A stretch of 43,781 nt of DNA from a virus. Below, in pieces: positions 31,899 through 38,136 of the stretch. The stretch's first letter is position 1. Every line of letters starts with the position of its first letter. The position numbers and the translations under genes are program-made. The DNA is taken from positions 1-43,781 of the IMG/VR virus record IMGVR_UViG_3300024433_000013. One strand, given 5' to 3'. The notes beneath the pieces are model-generated. The model had not been told where the DNA came from, ran no database searches, and saw nothing but the letters and a program-made list of their open reading frames with translations.

Positions 31899-32770
31899 TA
31901 TTTATCCTTATTTAATTGGAATTTATGCCCGCATTTAGGACAAGTTACTTGATTTTTTAATAGCTCCGCAAGGCGTTCTTTCTCCTTGCGTTCGGCTTCC
32001 GCTTTGGCTTGTGCCGCCTTTTCTTTCCTAAGAGCATCTACCTCTGCTATTCTCTTGAGTCGTTCTGCTTTAGCCTTTTCTTTGGCGAGTTTCTTTTCCT
32101 GTGCTTCTTTTTCCTTGCGAGCTTTTTCCTCTATTGCTTTTTGTTTTGCTTCGGCTTCTTCTCGTTCAAGCCTTGCTTTTTCTTCTATAGCCTTGCGCTC
32201 TGCATCGGCTTTAGCTTTTTGCTCGGCAAGTTTGGCTTCTTGTTCTTTTCTTTCCCTAGCCATTTTACGTTCACGCACTTCGGCTTCCTTTTTAAGTCTT
32301 TCATTCTCAAGTTTAATGCGCTCCCTTTCTTCGGCTTCGGCTTTTTCCTTAGCAATCTGTTCTTCTTCCATACGCTTCTCAACCTCAAGGCGTTTGGCCT
32401 CTCGTTTTTGTTCTTCTTGTATCTCGATAAACTTTTCCTGATTACCAAGATATTCCTCAATAGGAACGATTAGAGCCTTCAAGACATTGGCTATTCCGTC
32501 AATAGCCTTGCCTTCCCTCAATGCCTGCTCTTTTAATTCTTTCCGGGCCTTCTCTATGGCAATTCGTTTTTCTCTTAGGAATAGTCGACCAGTGCGAGCC
32601 ATTTCCATCTCAGCTGTTTGAGTTTCGTTAGTAACTACAAGACTCTTAGCTTTAGTTTCCCATTCAGACGCAATTTCAAAGTAATTCTGGAATTTTTCAA
32701 GAATAACTTTTGCTTTCGTTGGTTCAAGGCCACTTTCTTTAACAATAACTTGTAACTGATTTTCTTTCAT
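31898..32770 (-). CDS. Coiled-coil protein with C-terminal zinc ribbon
   Basis: 290 residues. After a helical N-terminal domain (residues 1-105, DUF1351-like region) there is a very long charged coiled coil (about 110-275, Lys/Glu/Ala-rich), then CPKCGHKF near the end. GGGGG lies upstream of the ATG. It is nested between exonuclease and NinB genes and may be a partner of the recombinase. The antisense frames through it are low-complexity shadows. Confidence 0.65.
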   Translation of the reverse strand: MKENQLQVIVKESGLEPTKAKVILEKFQNYFEIASEWETKAKSLVVTNETQTAEMEMARTGRLFLREKRIAIEKARKELKEQALREGKAIDGIANVLKALIVPIEEYLGNQEKFIEIQEEQKREAKRLEVEKRMEEEQIAKEKAEAEERERIKLENERLKKEAEVRERKMARERKEQEAKLAEQKAKADAERKAIEEKARLEREEAEAKQKAIEEKARKEKEAQEKKLAKEKAKAERLKRIAEVDALRKEKAAQAKAEAERKEKERLAELLKNQVTCPKCGHKFQLNKDK

Positions 32771-32794
32771 AGTTACCCCCTTATTTTTTCAATA

Positions 32795-33385
32795 TCATTT
32801 TATTTTCTTTACTAATTCGGCGAGTTCCTTTGTAAAAATCTCAAGCTCTACTCTCAAGGCTTTGAGGAATACCTCATCCCTATTGACACGCATAATCAAA
32901 GGTTTGAGGCTTGGGTAATATGAGACGAAATCTACCCATTCCCTTTCGGTTACTAATAACTGCCCCTGCAACTGTTGGAAATACTCAACAGGCACAACAT
33001 TCTTGAGTAGGTATCCGACCTGGGTTGATATAATCGGGCATTTGAGTTCGACTAAGCCTTTATCCCCCACAAGCCCGTCCGGGCTACAGCCATATCCGTC
33101 AGCAAGACAGAACCCTACCTCTTTGACTTCCTGTCCGGTAACGAATTGATACATTTCCCGGGCAGAGGCTTCAAGTTCAATTCCCTGAAGCATCGCTGCG
33201 CTCTGGTAGGTTTCCTCGGCTACTCCAGCGATAACCTCTCCGGCTAATTTATATAGATATTTGATGCGTTGCTTTGAGGGCTTACCATCTGCGGTTATTA
33301 TTTTATCAAAATTGGAAGCCGAAGGTATTCCTACTTTGGCCGTAAACCATTCAGGCAAGTTCTGGATACACTCGATAATTTTCAT
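32795..33385 (-). CDS. YqaJ / lambda-exonuclease-like nuclease
   Basis: 196 residues. GIPSASNFDKIITADG, EASAREMYQFVTG, GCSPDGLVGDKGLVELKCP and YFQQLQGQLLVTERE give the PD-(D/E)xK catalytic core (D in SPDG, E and K in ELKCP, Q in the QLQGQL motif). A 5'-3' exonuclease that makes the 3' overhangs annealed by the ERF protein encoded just upstream. The ATG overlaps the ERF gene end. Confidence 0.85.
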   Translation of the reverse strand: MKIIECIQNLPEWFTAKVGIPSASNFDKIITADGKPSKQRIKYLYKLAGEVIAGVAEETYQSAAMLQGIELEASAREMYQFVTGQEVKEVGFCLADGYGCSPDGLVGDKGLVELKCPIISTQVGYLLKNVVPVEYFQQLQGQLLVTEREWVDFVSYYPSLKPLIMRVNRDEVFLKALRVELEIFTKELAELVKKIK

Positions 33386-34110
33386 TCCTTCACCTGTTTT
33401 TTCTTAAGCTCAAGGGCATTGATTGCCTTTTTGAAATCAGCCTTGAGGATCTTTTCTACGCTCTCGGCCTGCATATATGTAAGGAACAAAGCTCTGTCTG
33501 CTCCCGCTTCTGTGGCCAAATCCAGTATCTGCTTAATCTGTTTCTCATCAATGTATTCTACCGGCTTACCTGCTGCATTGCCGTCATCATCTTGGTCGTG
33601 GGTGGCTAAACCTGTTGCACACAGCAATGTATAGCGACACAAATATGAAATCGTGCTGCCTATGGCTTGGATGGCGTTCTTTGAACCAGATGTATCAGCC
33701 GGGGCCGAAAGGCTGGTCTGTTCGCTATGCCCCATTTCGTGGGTAATCTTGCAGGTTACGATAATCTGTCCGTTCTGCTGGGTCTGCCAAGAGGCAGAGA
33801 GGCCGTATTTGCTAAGCTCGGAGCTAATCTTCTCGGTTACATTGGCAAGAGTAGCGTGATGGTAACTGGTGGCCCCAACCGAGGTTTTAAAAGATACAAT
33901 TTTGTCCTTGTCTATCTTAGGCGGGTTAGCTTTGAAGGCGGCCATCGCCTTGTGATAGGCTTTCTTGGCCTCGTTTGCTTCCCACTTTTCCTGTAATGCA
34001 AGCAACTTCTCTAATTTCTCTAAATCAGCTCGGCCTTCAACCGCCCGCATAATCATATCAGCCGGAGAATTACCAGAGCTTGCTACTAATCCTTCTTTTT
34101 GCTTTTCCAT
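33382..34110 (-). CDS. ERF-family single-strand annealing protein
   Basis: About 242 residues. TSYHHATLANVTEKISSELS, GLSASWQTQQNG and the motif SYLCRYTLLCATGLATHDQD-DDGN are the ERF core. It anneals complementary single strands for recombination and genome circularisation. ATG 34110 is preceded by AAGGTG; a GTG at 34119 is also possible. It leads the recombination cassette with exonuclease, coiled coil and NinB. Confidence 0.85.
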   Translation of the reverse strand: MEKQKEGLVASSGNSPADMIMRAVEGRADLEKLEKLLALQEKWEANEAKKAYHKAMAAFKANPPKIDKDKIVSFKTSVGATSYHHATLANVTEKISSELSKYGLSASWQTQQNGQIIVTCKITHEMGHSEQTSLSAPADTSGSKNAIQAIGSTISYLCRYTLLCATGLATHDQDDDGNAAGKPVEYIDEKQIKQILDLATEAGADRALFLTYMQAESVEKILKADFKKAINALELKKKQVKE

Positions 34111-34115
34111 CGTCT

Positions 34116-34268
34116 TCACCTTATCCTTTCTGTTTCTAACCTCGTTATCTCATCCGCACAAAACTTCATCCGCTTTACCATATCTATTATTGACATCGGC
34201 TCTCGGTCTTGTTCCTCGCAGGCTTCTACTGCAAGGTCATCAAGTCGGCGGTCGTTATCGAAAATCAT
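34116..34268 (-). CDS. Small acidic protein
   Basis: 50 residues from ATG 34268, with GGAGGAGG upstream and a TGATG overlap with the repeat-protein stop; a 73-residue reading from further up is rejected. MIFDNDRRLDDLAVEACEEQ onward. Unknown. Confidence 0.55.
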   Translation of the reverse strand: MIFDNDRRLDDLAVEACEEQDREPMSIIDMVKRMKFCADEITRLETERIR

Positions 34269-34606
34269 CAAACACCTCCTCCTATTAAATCCTCTATCTT
34301 TATGCCTTTTTTGCGTTCTTCCTCCGTTATCTCGCATAAATCTATGTCGCCCCAGATACCGCTGACGTCGCCCCTGATATTGCTGACGTCGCCTGTGATA
34401 CCGCTGACCTTGCCTGTGATATTGCTGACATCGCCTGTGATACCGTTGACGTCGCCCCAGATACCGCTGACGTCGCCCCTGATATTGCTGACGTCGCCTG
34501 TGATACCGCTGACGTTGCCTGTGATTTTATCGTGCACGCCAGTTATTTTCTTGCCATCCCTATAGTAATATAATTCTTTTTTTATTCTCTTTAGTTCACG
34601 TTTCAT
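34268..34606 (-). CDS. Heptapeptide-repeat GDVSGI protein
   Basis: 112 residues from ATG 34606 (GGAGGTG upstream). After a basic helix (MKRELKRIKKELYYYRDGKK) come about ten heptads of the form GDVSGIT, GDVSNIR, GDVSGIW. The regular Ile and Asp pattern suggests a beta-helix or solenoid. It ends with a charged tail. Similar repeats are widespread in phages, of unknown function. With the hexapeptide protein this is the second solenoid-like repeat protein in the genome. Confidence 0.7.
   Translation of the reverse strand: MKRELKRIKKELYYYRDGKKITGVHDKITGNVSGITGDVSNIRGDVSGIWGDVNGITGDVSNITGKVSGITGDVSNIRGDVSGIWGDIDLCEITEEERKKGIKIEDLIGGGV
34345..34525 (-). repeat. 21-bp tandem repeats in the GDVSGI gene
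   Basis: About eight to nine imperfect 21-bp units (plus strand GATACCGCTGACGTCGCC type) encode the heptapeptides. Units differ at a few positions only (CAG/CTG, ATA/ATT), indicating in-gene duplication. Confidence 0.8.
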
Positions 34607-34695
34607 ACTGCACCTCCGTTTTTGTCTGTGATAATCGGCGCAATCGCCATACTCCCGTAGAGAACAAATGTAATTATGGTAATCAATGCGGCCAT
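34603..34695 (-). CDS. Small membrane peptide
   Basis: 30 residues, MAALITIITFVLYGSMAIAP then a polar end. AAGGTGG upstream; start overlaps the previous stop (TAATG) and its stop overlaps the repeat-protein ATG. Translation is likely. Confidence 0.5.
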   Translation of the reverse strand: MAALITIITFVLYGSMAIAPIITDKNGGAV

Positions 34696-35084
34696 TATTT
34701 ACCACCTTCCGCTTTGATGATGGCTTGTTGTCTTTCTGTGCGATACCAAGACTTGTAAGTGTTATAGAATTGTTCCAAAGTTTCCGTTTTTAATTTAATA
34801 GGAGCAGTTCGTAACGCTTCATAACAATCAGGTGCGGAAGCGATAAGGCGGGCGTTACCGTCTGGATTTCCCTTGCGGATGTCTTTGCTAATATGACAAA
34901 CAATATCGAAAGCAATGCCTATCTTTGAATGTGGAATGGTAACAGCTGTTTGCCCAAGTGTTTCGGTTACTTCCCACGGCCCTGAAGTATATTGAGGCAC
35001 CAATGAGCAATTTCCACAAATGCCTTCAATTAAATCTGTCTCTATATTGCATACTTTACATATACCTGTATAAGTATCAGCCAT
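34695..35084 (-). CDS. Phage early-region protein with zinc ribbon
   Basis: 129 residues. Two Cys pairs near the N-terminus (CKVCNIE, CGNCS) suggest a zinc ribbon. GPWEVTE and GNPDGNARLIASAPDCYEAL follow the pattern of a common phage protein of unknown function (ARLIAAAPEL type). GGAGG lies just before the ATG. It is the gene after the structured element at 35107-35177. Confidence 0.6.
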   Translation of the reverse strand: MADTYTGICKVCNIETDLIEGICGNCSLVPQYTSGPWEVTETLGQTAVTIPHSKIGIAFDIVCHISKDIRKGNPDGNARLIASAPDCYEALRTAPIKLKTETLEQFYNTYKSWYRTERQQAIIKAEGGK

Positions 35085-35214
35085 CGCTTGCCTCCTTTAT
35101 ATAATCGCACAGGCAAAAAAAGACCGATATTAAAAAATATCGGCTCTCCCGCTTTTCAGCGCTTCCTTTGCCCGTGCTTATTTTTTGACTTTTATGGGAG
35201 ACTTTGTTAGACAT
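35077..35214 (-). CDS. Doubtful ORF reading through the RNA element
   Basis: 45 residues starting MSNKVSHKSQKISTGKGSAE. ATG 35214 follows the RHH stop directly (TAAATG) with AAGGA upstream, but the frame reads through the hairpin and ends inside the next gene. It may be fortuitous. Confidence 0.3.
   Translation of the reverse strand: MSNKVSHKSQKISTGKGSAEKRESRYFLISVFFCLCDYIKEASDG
35107..35177 (-). ncRNA. Structured RNA element with three stems and a terminator
   Basis: Minus strand: an outer 11-bp stem GCACGGGCAAA (35177-35167) with TTTGCCTGTGC (35117-35107), one pair being G-U, valid only in the minus-strand RNA. Inside are CGCT-GAAA-AGCG with a GNRA loop, and CCGATATT-TTTT-AATATCGG (35143-35124) followed by TCTTTTTTT. 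It looks like a three-way junction containing an intrinsic terminator between the repressor gene and the next operon. Confidence 0.6.
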
Positions 35215-35346
35215 TTAGGTTTTCCTTTTTAAATACAAATCAAAACTTGCTTGAATAATTGCTGTCATTGGCCTGTCTTCTTTTTTGGATAAAGCCTTTA
35301 ATCTTTTGTAAGTTTCTTCTCGTATTTTAATTGTTCTTTGTTTCAT
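35215..35346 (-). CDS. Ribbon-helix-helix (CopG/Arc-like) repressor, leaderless
   Basis: 43 residues. MKQRTIKIREETYKRLKALS supplies the DNA-contact strand and the first helix, and DRPMTAIIQASFDLYLKRKT the second; this is the minimal RHH fold, which works as a dimer. The ATG coincides with the predicted transcription start of the promoter at 35353-35381, so the mRNA is leaderless with no Shine-Dalgarno site. A terminator lies about 100 nt after its stop. It is the best candidate for a regulator of the early promoters. Confidence 0.8.
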   Translation of the reverse strand: MKQRTIKIREETYKRLKALSKKEDRPMTAIIQASFDLYLKRKT

Positions 35347-35352
35347 AATTGG

Positions 35353-35381
35353 AGTATATCACATTACTATGATGTTGTCAA
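35353..35381 (-). promoter_or_regulatory. Sigma70-type promoter for the RHH gene
   Basis: TTGACA (35381-35376), 17-bp spacer, TATACT (35358-35353) with extended -10 TG on the minus strand. The expected start at 35346 is the A of the ATG. Confidence 0.8.
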
Positions 35382-35439
35382 GTAGTTTTTTATCTTTTTT
35401 TTCTCAAGCGTTCAATAAATGAACACGATAGGCGACAAA

Positions 35440-35817
35440 TCACACTAATACCAACTTTAAGGCAGGATAATTATATTCAAACATCTTTTGCTTGAGTAAA
35501 AAAACCCTGTTTTTCTTGAAGCCTTTAACATCTTCTATTGTTATTCTTTTTTTCATAAAGTCAAAATATTGAAAATCAGCAACATAATAAATTGGCCGAT
35601 ATTTAACATTATCTTTTTCAAAGCCTTCTTGGAGTAAAAAACGGGGTTGTAACTCTAATCCTCTTATATTCCCATTTTTCTGGAGTAATTTTAAAGTTTG
35701 ATACCTGCGGGCTTCTTTGCGGGAGGCAAATCTATGGTCGTCTATAATAACTGACTTATTATAATATTTACTGCGGGTAGGTTTATTAAGATAATCTATT
35801 GGCATATCTCTTGGCAT
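35440..35817 (-). CDS. DUF1064 family protein (predicted nuclease)
   Basis: 125 residues. KYYNKSVIIDDHRFASRKEARRY, ELQPRFLL, YYVADFQYF and ITIEDVKGF follow the DUF1064 pattern (N+ .. F.S+.EA+RY .. QP .. ADF .. EDVKG), a predicted PD-(D/E)xK-like phage nuclease. Start 35817 or 35805 (both Met). It overlaps the small zinc gene upstream by 32 nt. Confidence 0.75.
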   Translation of the reverse strand: MPRDMPIDYLNKPTRSKYYNKSVIIDDHRFASRKEARRYQTLKLLQKNGNIRGLELQPRFLLQEGFEKDNVKYRPIYYVADFQYFDFMKKRITIEDVKGFKKNRVFLLKQKMFEYNYPALKLVLV

Positions 35818-35944
35818 ACTTTTCGTTCTGTTTCTTCCTTAAACACTCATCACAGTATCGTTTTTTCGGGCCAGCGTGTCCATTTCTGTGGTAATGCTCA
35901 AATTTTTGACCACAATTTTGGCAAATAAGAAGTTGCTTTGTCAT
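35786..35944 (-). CDS. Small four-Cys zinc protein
   Basis: 52 residues. CQNCGQKFEHYHRNGHAG and CDECLRKKQ form a zinc-binding site. It starts MTKQLLIC and overlaps the DUF1064 gene. Small zinc proteins in phage early regions are common; role unknown. Confidence 0.6.
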   Translation of the reverse strand: MTKQLLICQNCGQKFEHYHRNGHAGPKKRYCDECLRKKQNEKYAKRYANRLS

Positions 35945-35998
35945 AATCCGCCTTTGGGGGCCGACAGGAAATATCAGCCGACCCCCGTTAAACTTAAG

Positions 35999-36283
35999 TC
36001 AGAATTCTAAACCAGCATCTATCCTATGTATCCTTACATTATCATCTTTACCCAATTTCCCGGGAGAATACTTTATCCTCAAGTTCTTGGGAATAATGGG
36101 AATACTGCCAATTTTAAAAGTATCTTTGGTAGTATAGGCAACATAAGGATGAAGTTCTACATTATCCTTACGACCAGACATAATGTCACCAAATTCATCC
36201 AGGAGATTTGTTCCTTCGGCAAACACCGGCAAAGATATGGCCATTATCCCTGCCAAGCAAATTAGACTAATAAATCTTATCAT
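35999..36283 (-). CDS. Secreted small protein
   Basis: 94 residues with a signal peptide (ending SLPVFA). The mature part is beta-rich and Lys-containing (PYVAYTTKDTFKIG, PIIPKNLRIKYS) and ends in Phe (AGLEF), as outer-membrane strand proteins do. No clear family. It is in the early region, not the virion cluster, so it may modify the envelope. Confidence 0.6.
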   Translation of the reverse strand: MIRFISLICLAGIMAISLPVFAEGTNLLDEFGDIMSGRKDNVELHPYVAYTTKDTFKIGSIPIIPKNLRIKYSPGKLGKDDNVRIHRIDAGLEF

Positions 36284-36286
36284 TTT

Positions 36287-36484
36287 CTATTTCACCTCCT
36301 TTGGTATTTCGGTTTCTATGGTCATAAAACCAAGACCTGTTTGCTCATCTGGGCTTGAAAATAGAGCAAAGCCCTTATTCTCTCCTTTTTCAAGTGCAGT
36401 AATTATAGGAGCTAACCACTCTTCTTCAAATTTACTCTCACAGCGAATTGTAAGAGCATTATGTTTTAGCATTATTGCTTTCAT
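36287..36484 (-). CDS. Small protein, unknown
   Basis: 65 residues, MKAIMLKHNALTIRCESKFE onward. A mixed alpha/beta protein. Its start overlaps the RNase H stop. Its Shine-Dalgarno is GAGGTG. No family. Confidence 0.55.
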   Translation of the reverse strand: MKAIMLKHNALTIRCESKFEEEWLAPIITALEKGENKGFALFSSPDEQTGLGFMTIETEIPKEVK

Positions 36485-36930
36485 ACTTTCACCTCCTCTG
36501 GTTGGATTTTAAATCTTACTTTCATATTTCGCAAAACATCTTTAGCCAACTTATCGCAAATTTCGTTTTCTTCTCTTGGTATCCATTGGCCATCAATTTT
36601 TTTAAAATTCTCTAATAATTTTTTTGCTTTATATGCAAAAGGAAGATACAATCCTTTTCGAATTTGCCAATATCCAAACATCTGTTCAATTACTAATTTG
36701 CTATCACCTTTAATAATAATACTCTTTTTATTCAGTTTCTTTTTTTTAAGGATTTTTAAAATATGGATAAAACCACTATATTCAGCAACATTGTTACTAA
36801 TACCTTTTCCGTGGCCTACAAACACCCCTTCTTTCAATATCTCTTGACTATTGACAATATATATCCCATATGCGGCATAACCACAAGGATTGATAGGCTC
36901 ACAAACTCCGTCAAAATAGGCTTTAATCAT
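36481..36930 (-). CDS. RNase H-like protein
   Basis: 149 residues in the RNase HI fold: the first strand with Asp (KAYFDGVCEPINPCGYAAYG), Glu in NNVAEYSGF, Asp in IKGDSKLV, and Asp in NEICDKLAKDVL, so the four metal-binding acids are present. It could remove RNA primers or RNA in hybrids during phage replication. It lies after an HNH gene in the early region. Confidence 0.8.
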   Translation of the reverse strand: MIKAYFDGVCEPINPCGYAAYGIYIVNSQEILKEGVFVGHGKGISNNVAEYSGFIHILKILKKKKLNKKSIIIKGDSKLVIEQMFGYWQIRKGLYLPFAYKAKKLLENFKKIDGQWIPREENEICDKLAKDVLRNMKVRFKIQPEEVKV

Positions 36931-36936
36931 TTAAAG

Positions 36937-37257
36937 TCAACTGCACCTCTCTATAAATCTACTAAGAATTTGATAAATTTTTTCTTCACTATATCCTCTT
37001 TTATATAACTCTTTCTCTATTTTTTTAAATATACCTGCCAAAATTCTGGTATCTTTATATTGTTGAGCAGTAATCTTTTTATGACATTTTTTGCAAAGAG
37101 TTTGTAAATTTGCCCAACCACTAAATCCACCACAAGCAATAGGTATTTTATGATGAACTTCTAATTCTTTATTTATTCCACAAAATTCGCATAATTTATG
37201 ATATTTTAAGAATACTTTTCTTACTCGACTTCTATAATTATAATTTTTATATTTCAT
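36937..37257 (-). CDS. HNH endonuclease
   Basis: 106 residues. CEFCG, LEVHHKIPIACGGFSGWANL and CKKCHKKI give a classical zinc-HNH core; the C-terminal 45 residues are helical. ATG 37257 lies one base after the stop of a leader ORF. There is a promoter, then a terminator-type hairpin, before it, so expression may be attenuated. Confidence 0.85.
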   Translation of the reverse strand: MKYKNYNYRSRVRKVFLKYHKLCEFCGINKELEVHHKIPIACGGFSGWANLQTLCKKCHKKITAQQYKDTRILAGIFKKIEKELYKRGYSEEKIYQILSRFIERCS

Positions 37258-37258
37258 T

Positions 37259-37339
37259 TTAAATAAAAAAGGCAGAAGAACCGACTAAGGAAACTTCTGC
37301 CCGTGAACGTCCACCAAATTCTTTAGCCGGTTTTTTCAT
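37259..37339 (-). CDS. Leader ORF upstream of the HNH gene, leaderless start
   Basis: 26 residues, MKKPAKEFGGRSRAEVSLVG onward. The ATG lies 8 nt after the -10 box, so it would be at the mRNA 5' end. It covers the hairpin. Stop and next ATG are one base apart. May be a regulatory peptide or no protein. Confidence 0.45.
   Translation of the reverse strand: MKKPAKEFGGRSRAEVSLVGSSAFFI
37264..37302 (-). terminator. Terminator in the HNH leader
   Basis: GGCAGAAG (37301-37294) pairs with CTTCTGCC (37278-37271), followed by TTTTTT. A competing 10-bp pairing, AACCGGCTAA with TTAGTCGGTT, uses the loop; the two cross (A-B-A'-B'). Confidence 0.65.
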
Positions 37340-37347
37340 TGCCCTAA

Positions 37348-37376
37348 ATTATACATTATAAGAAAAGTTTTGTCAA
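37348..37376 (-). promoter_or_regulatory. Sigma70-type promoter for the HNH leader
   Basis: TTGACA (37376-37371), 17-bp spacer, TATAAT (37353-37348): near-perfect consensus. The start is predicted at 37341, two bases before the leader ATG. Confidence 0.85.
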
Positions 37377-37388
37377 GCAAATTATTTT

Positions 37389-37514
37389 TTATCTAACAAA
37401 CGGCATATAAAGAACTTTTGCCCGATTAGATAATTTCTGCCACTCTGGGTCTTTCAGTAAGTCTTTCCTCACCATTACAAAAGGTGAAGGCGATTTGGGT
37501 TTTTTTCTTCCCAT
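37389..37514 (-). pseudogene. Truncated replication-initiator-like N-terminus
   Basis: 41 residues. PFVMVRKDLLKDPEWQKLSN and RAKVLY are the start of the winged-helix domain of phage replication initiators (FV.V..DLL.SP.W..L.P.AK.LY), but the frame ends just after. No continuation is found downstream. It is probably a remnant left when the HNH unit inserted, or a very short regulator. Confidence 0.55.
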
Positions 37515-37541
37515 AGATGTTTATAAAAAATGAGCCCAGCC

Positions 37542-37652
37542 TCAAGCGACCATATTTCTATGGCTGGTGTCTCGTTCTCTACCCCAAATCAAAGTAGAAA
37601 ATAAGGCTCGAAACTGGGCGATTATATAAAATAAAAAAAGATTTGGTTTCAT
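37542..37652 (-). CDS. Short ORF in the leader RNA after the 37.7 kb promoter
   Basis: 36 residues (MKPNLFLFYIIAQFRALFST and a basic end) overlapped in another frame by a GTG ORF of 32 residues at 37579-37677. The GTG (37677) sits 8 nt after the -10 box, in the context TTAAGGTAGTGA also found after the 28.9 kb promoter. Which, if either, is translated is unclear. Stems such as TTTCTATG/CATAGAAA and CCAGCC/GGCTGG followed by TTTTTT surround them. Confidence 0.35.
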   Translation of the reverse strand: MKPNLFLFYIIAQFRALFSTLIWGRERDTSHRNMVA

Positions 37653-37685
37653 AGAAAGACACCCTTTCTTTTTTCACTACCTTAA

Positions 37686-37714
37686 AGCATACCACATCTT
37701 TTATCCAAAGTCAA
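37686..37714 (-). promoter_or_regulatory. Sigma70-type promoter, near 37.7 kb
   Basis: TTGACT (37714-37709), 17-bp spacer, TATGCT (37691-37686), extended -10. The 15-mer ATGTGGTATGCTTTA is identical to the moron promoter at 63-90. Confidence 0.75.
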
Positions 37715-37729
37715 GGGGAGATTTAAAAT

Positions 37730-38041
37730 TTATTCAAATTCAATTTTATCAATTACCTTCAACGCCTCAACCGGCGATTTGCTCTCTCCCTCTGCGCTGG
37801 GGCTCTTGGCCTTGATGTTGCCTTTGACTGTAACTACTTCCTTGCCTACCAAAACATCTTGGCCGTCAATTACATCGTATTTTTCGTAGATGAGTTTGCC
37901 TCCGCAACCGCAAAGTAACAAAGGAATCAGTATATACGCGAACTTAATCCGGACCTTAAACCCCTTCGTCTTCTTCCCCATTGGCGTTCTGGCTATTGGT
38001 TCAATGGATATCCGGCGCTTCTTCTTCCTGGGTTTCTTCAC
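37730..38041 (-). CDS. Small lipoprotein (possible outer-membrane spanin)
   Basis: 103 residues. A long basic N-terminus, then a hydrophobic stretch with a lipobox-like end, LIPLLLCGCGGKL, with the modified Cys at about residue 46. The mature part is short (about 57 residues). GTG 38041 overlaps the stop of the preceding gene. Such short lipoproteins can be o-spanins, but no partner adjoins it. Alternatively a signal peptide with an internal start at MGKKTKGF. Confidence 0.5.
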   Translation of the reverse strand: MKKPRKKKRRISIEPIARTPMGKKTKGFKVRIKFAYILIPLLLCGCGGKLIYEKYDVIDGQDVLVGKEVVTVKGNIKAKSPSAEGESKSPVEALKVIDKIEFE

Positions 38042-38136
38042 TTTTCTTTCTTCTCCTTTTTCTTTATGCTAATACAGATATTTATGGCATATTGAGCAAG
38101 TAGGTCTAAAATCTCCTTAAGTCTTTTGAGTTTCAT
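38038..38136 (-). CDS. Small basic helical peptide
   Basis: 32 residues (MKLKRLKEILDLLAQYAINI and a Lys-rich end). Overlaps both neighbours by ATGA and GTGA. Possibly a translation-coupling gene. Confidence 0.45.
   Translation of the reverse strand: MKLKRLKEILDLLAQYAINICISIKKKEKKEK

Noticed and set aside
32009-32473. Plus-strand ORFs of about 150 codons
   Set aside because: They are antisense to the charged coiled coil; low-complexity Phe/Leu/Ser content comes from its Lys/Glu codons.
34345-34525. CRISPR-like or iteron array (GACGTCGCC repeats)
   Set aside because: The 21-bp units are coding heptapeptide repeats without spacers. An origin cannot be excluded, but nothing else supports one.
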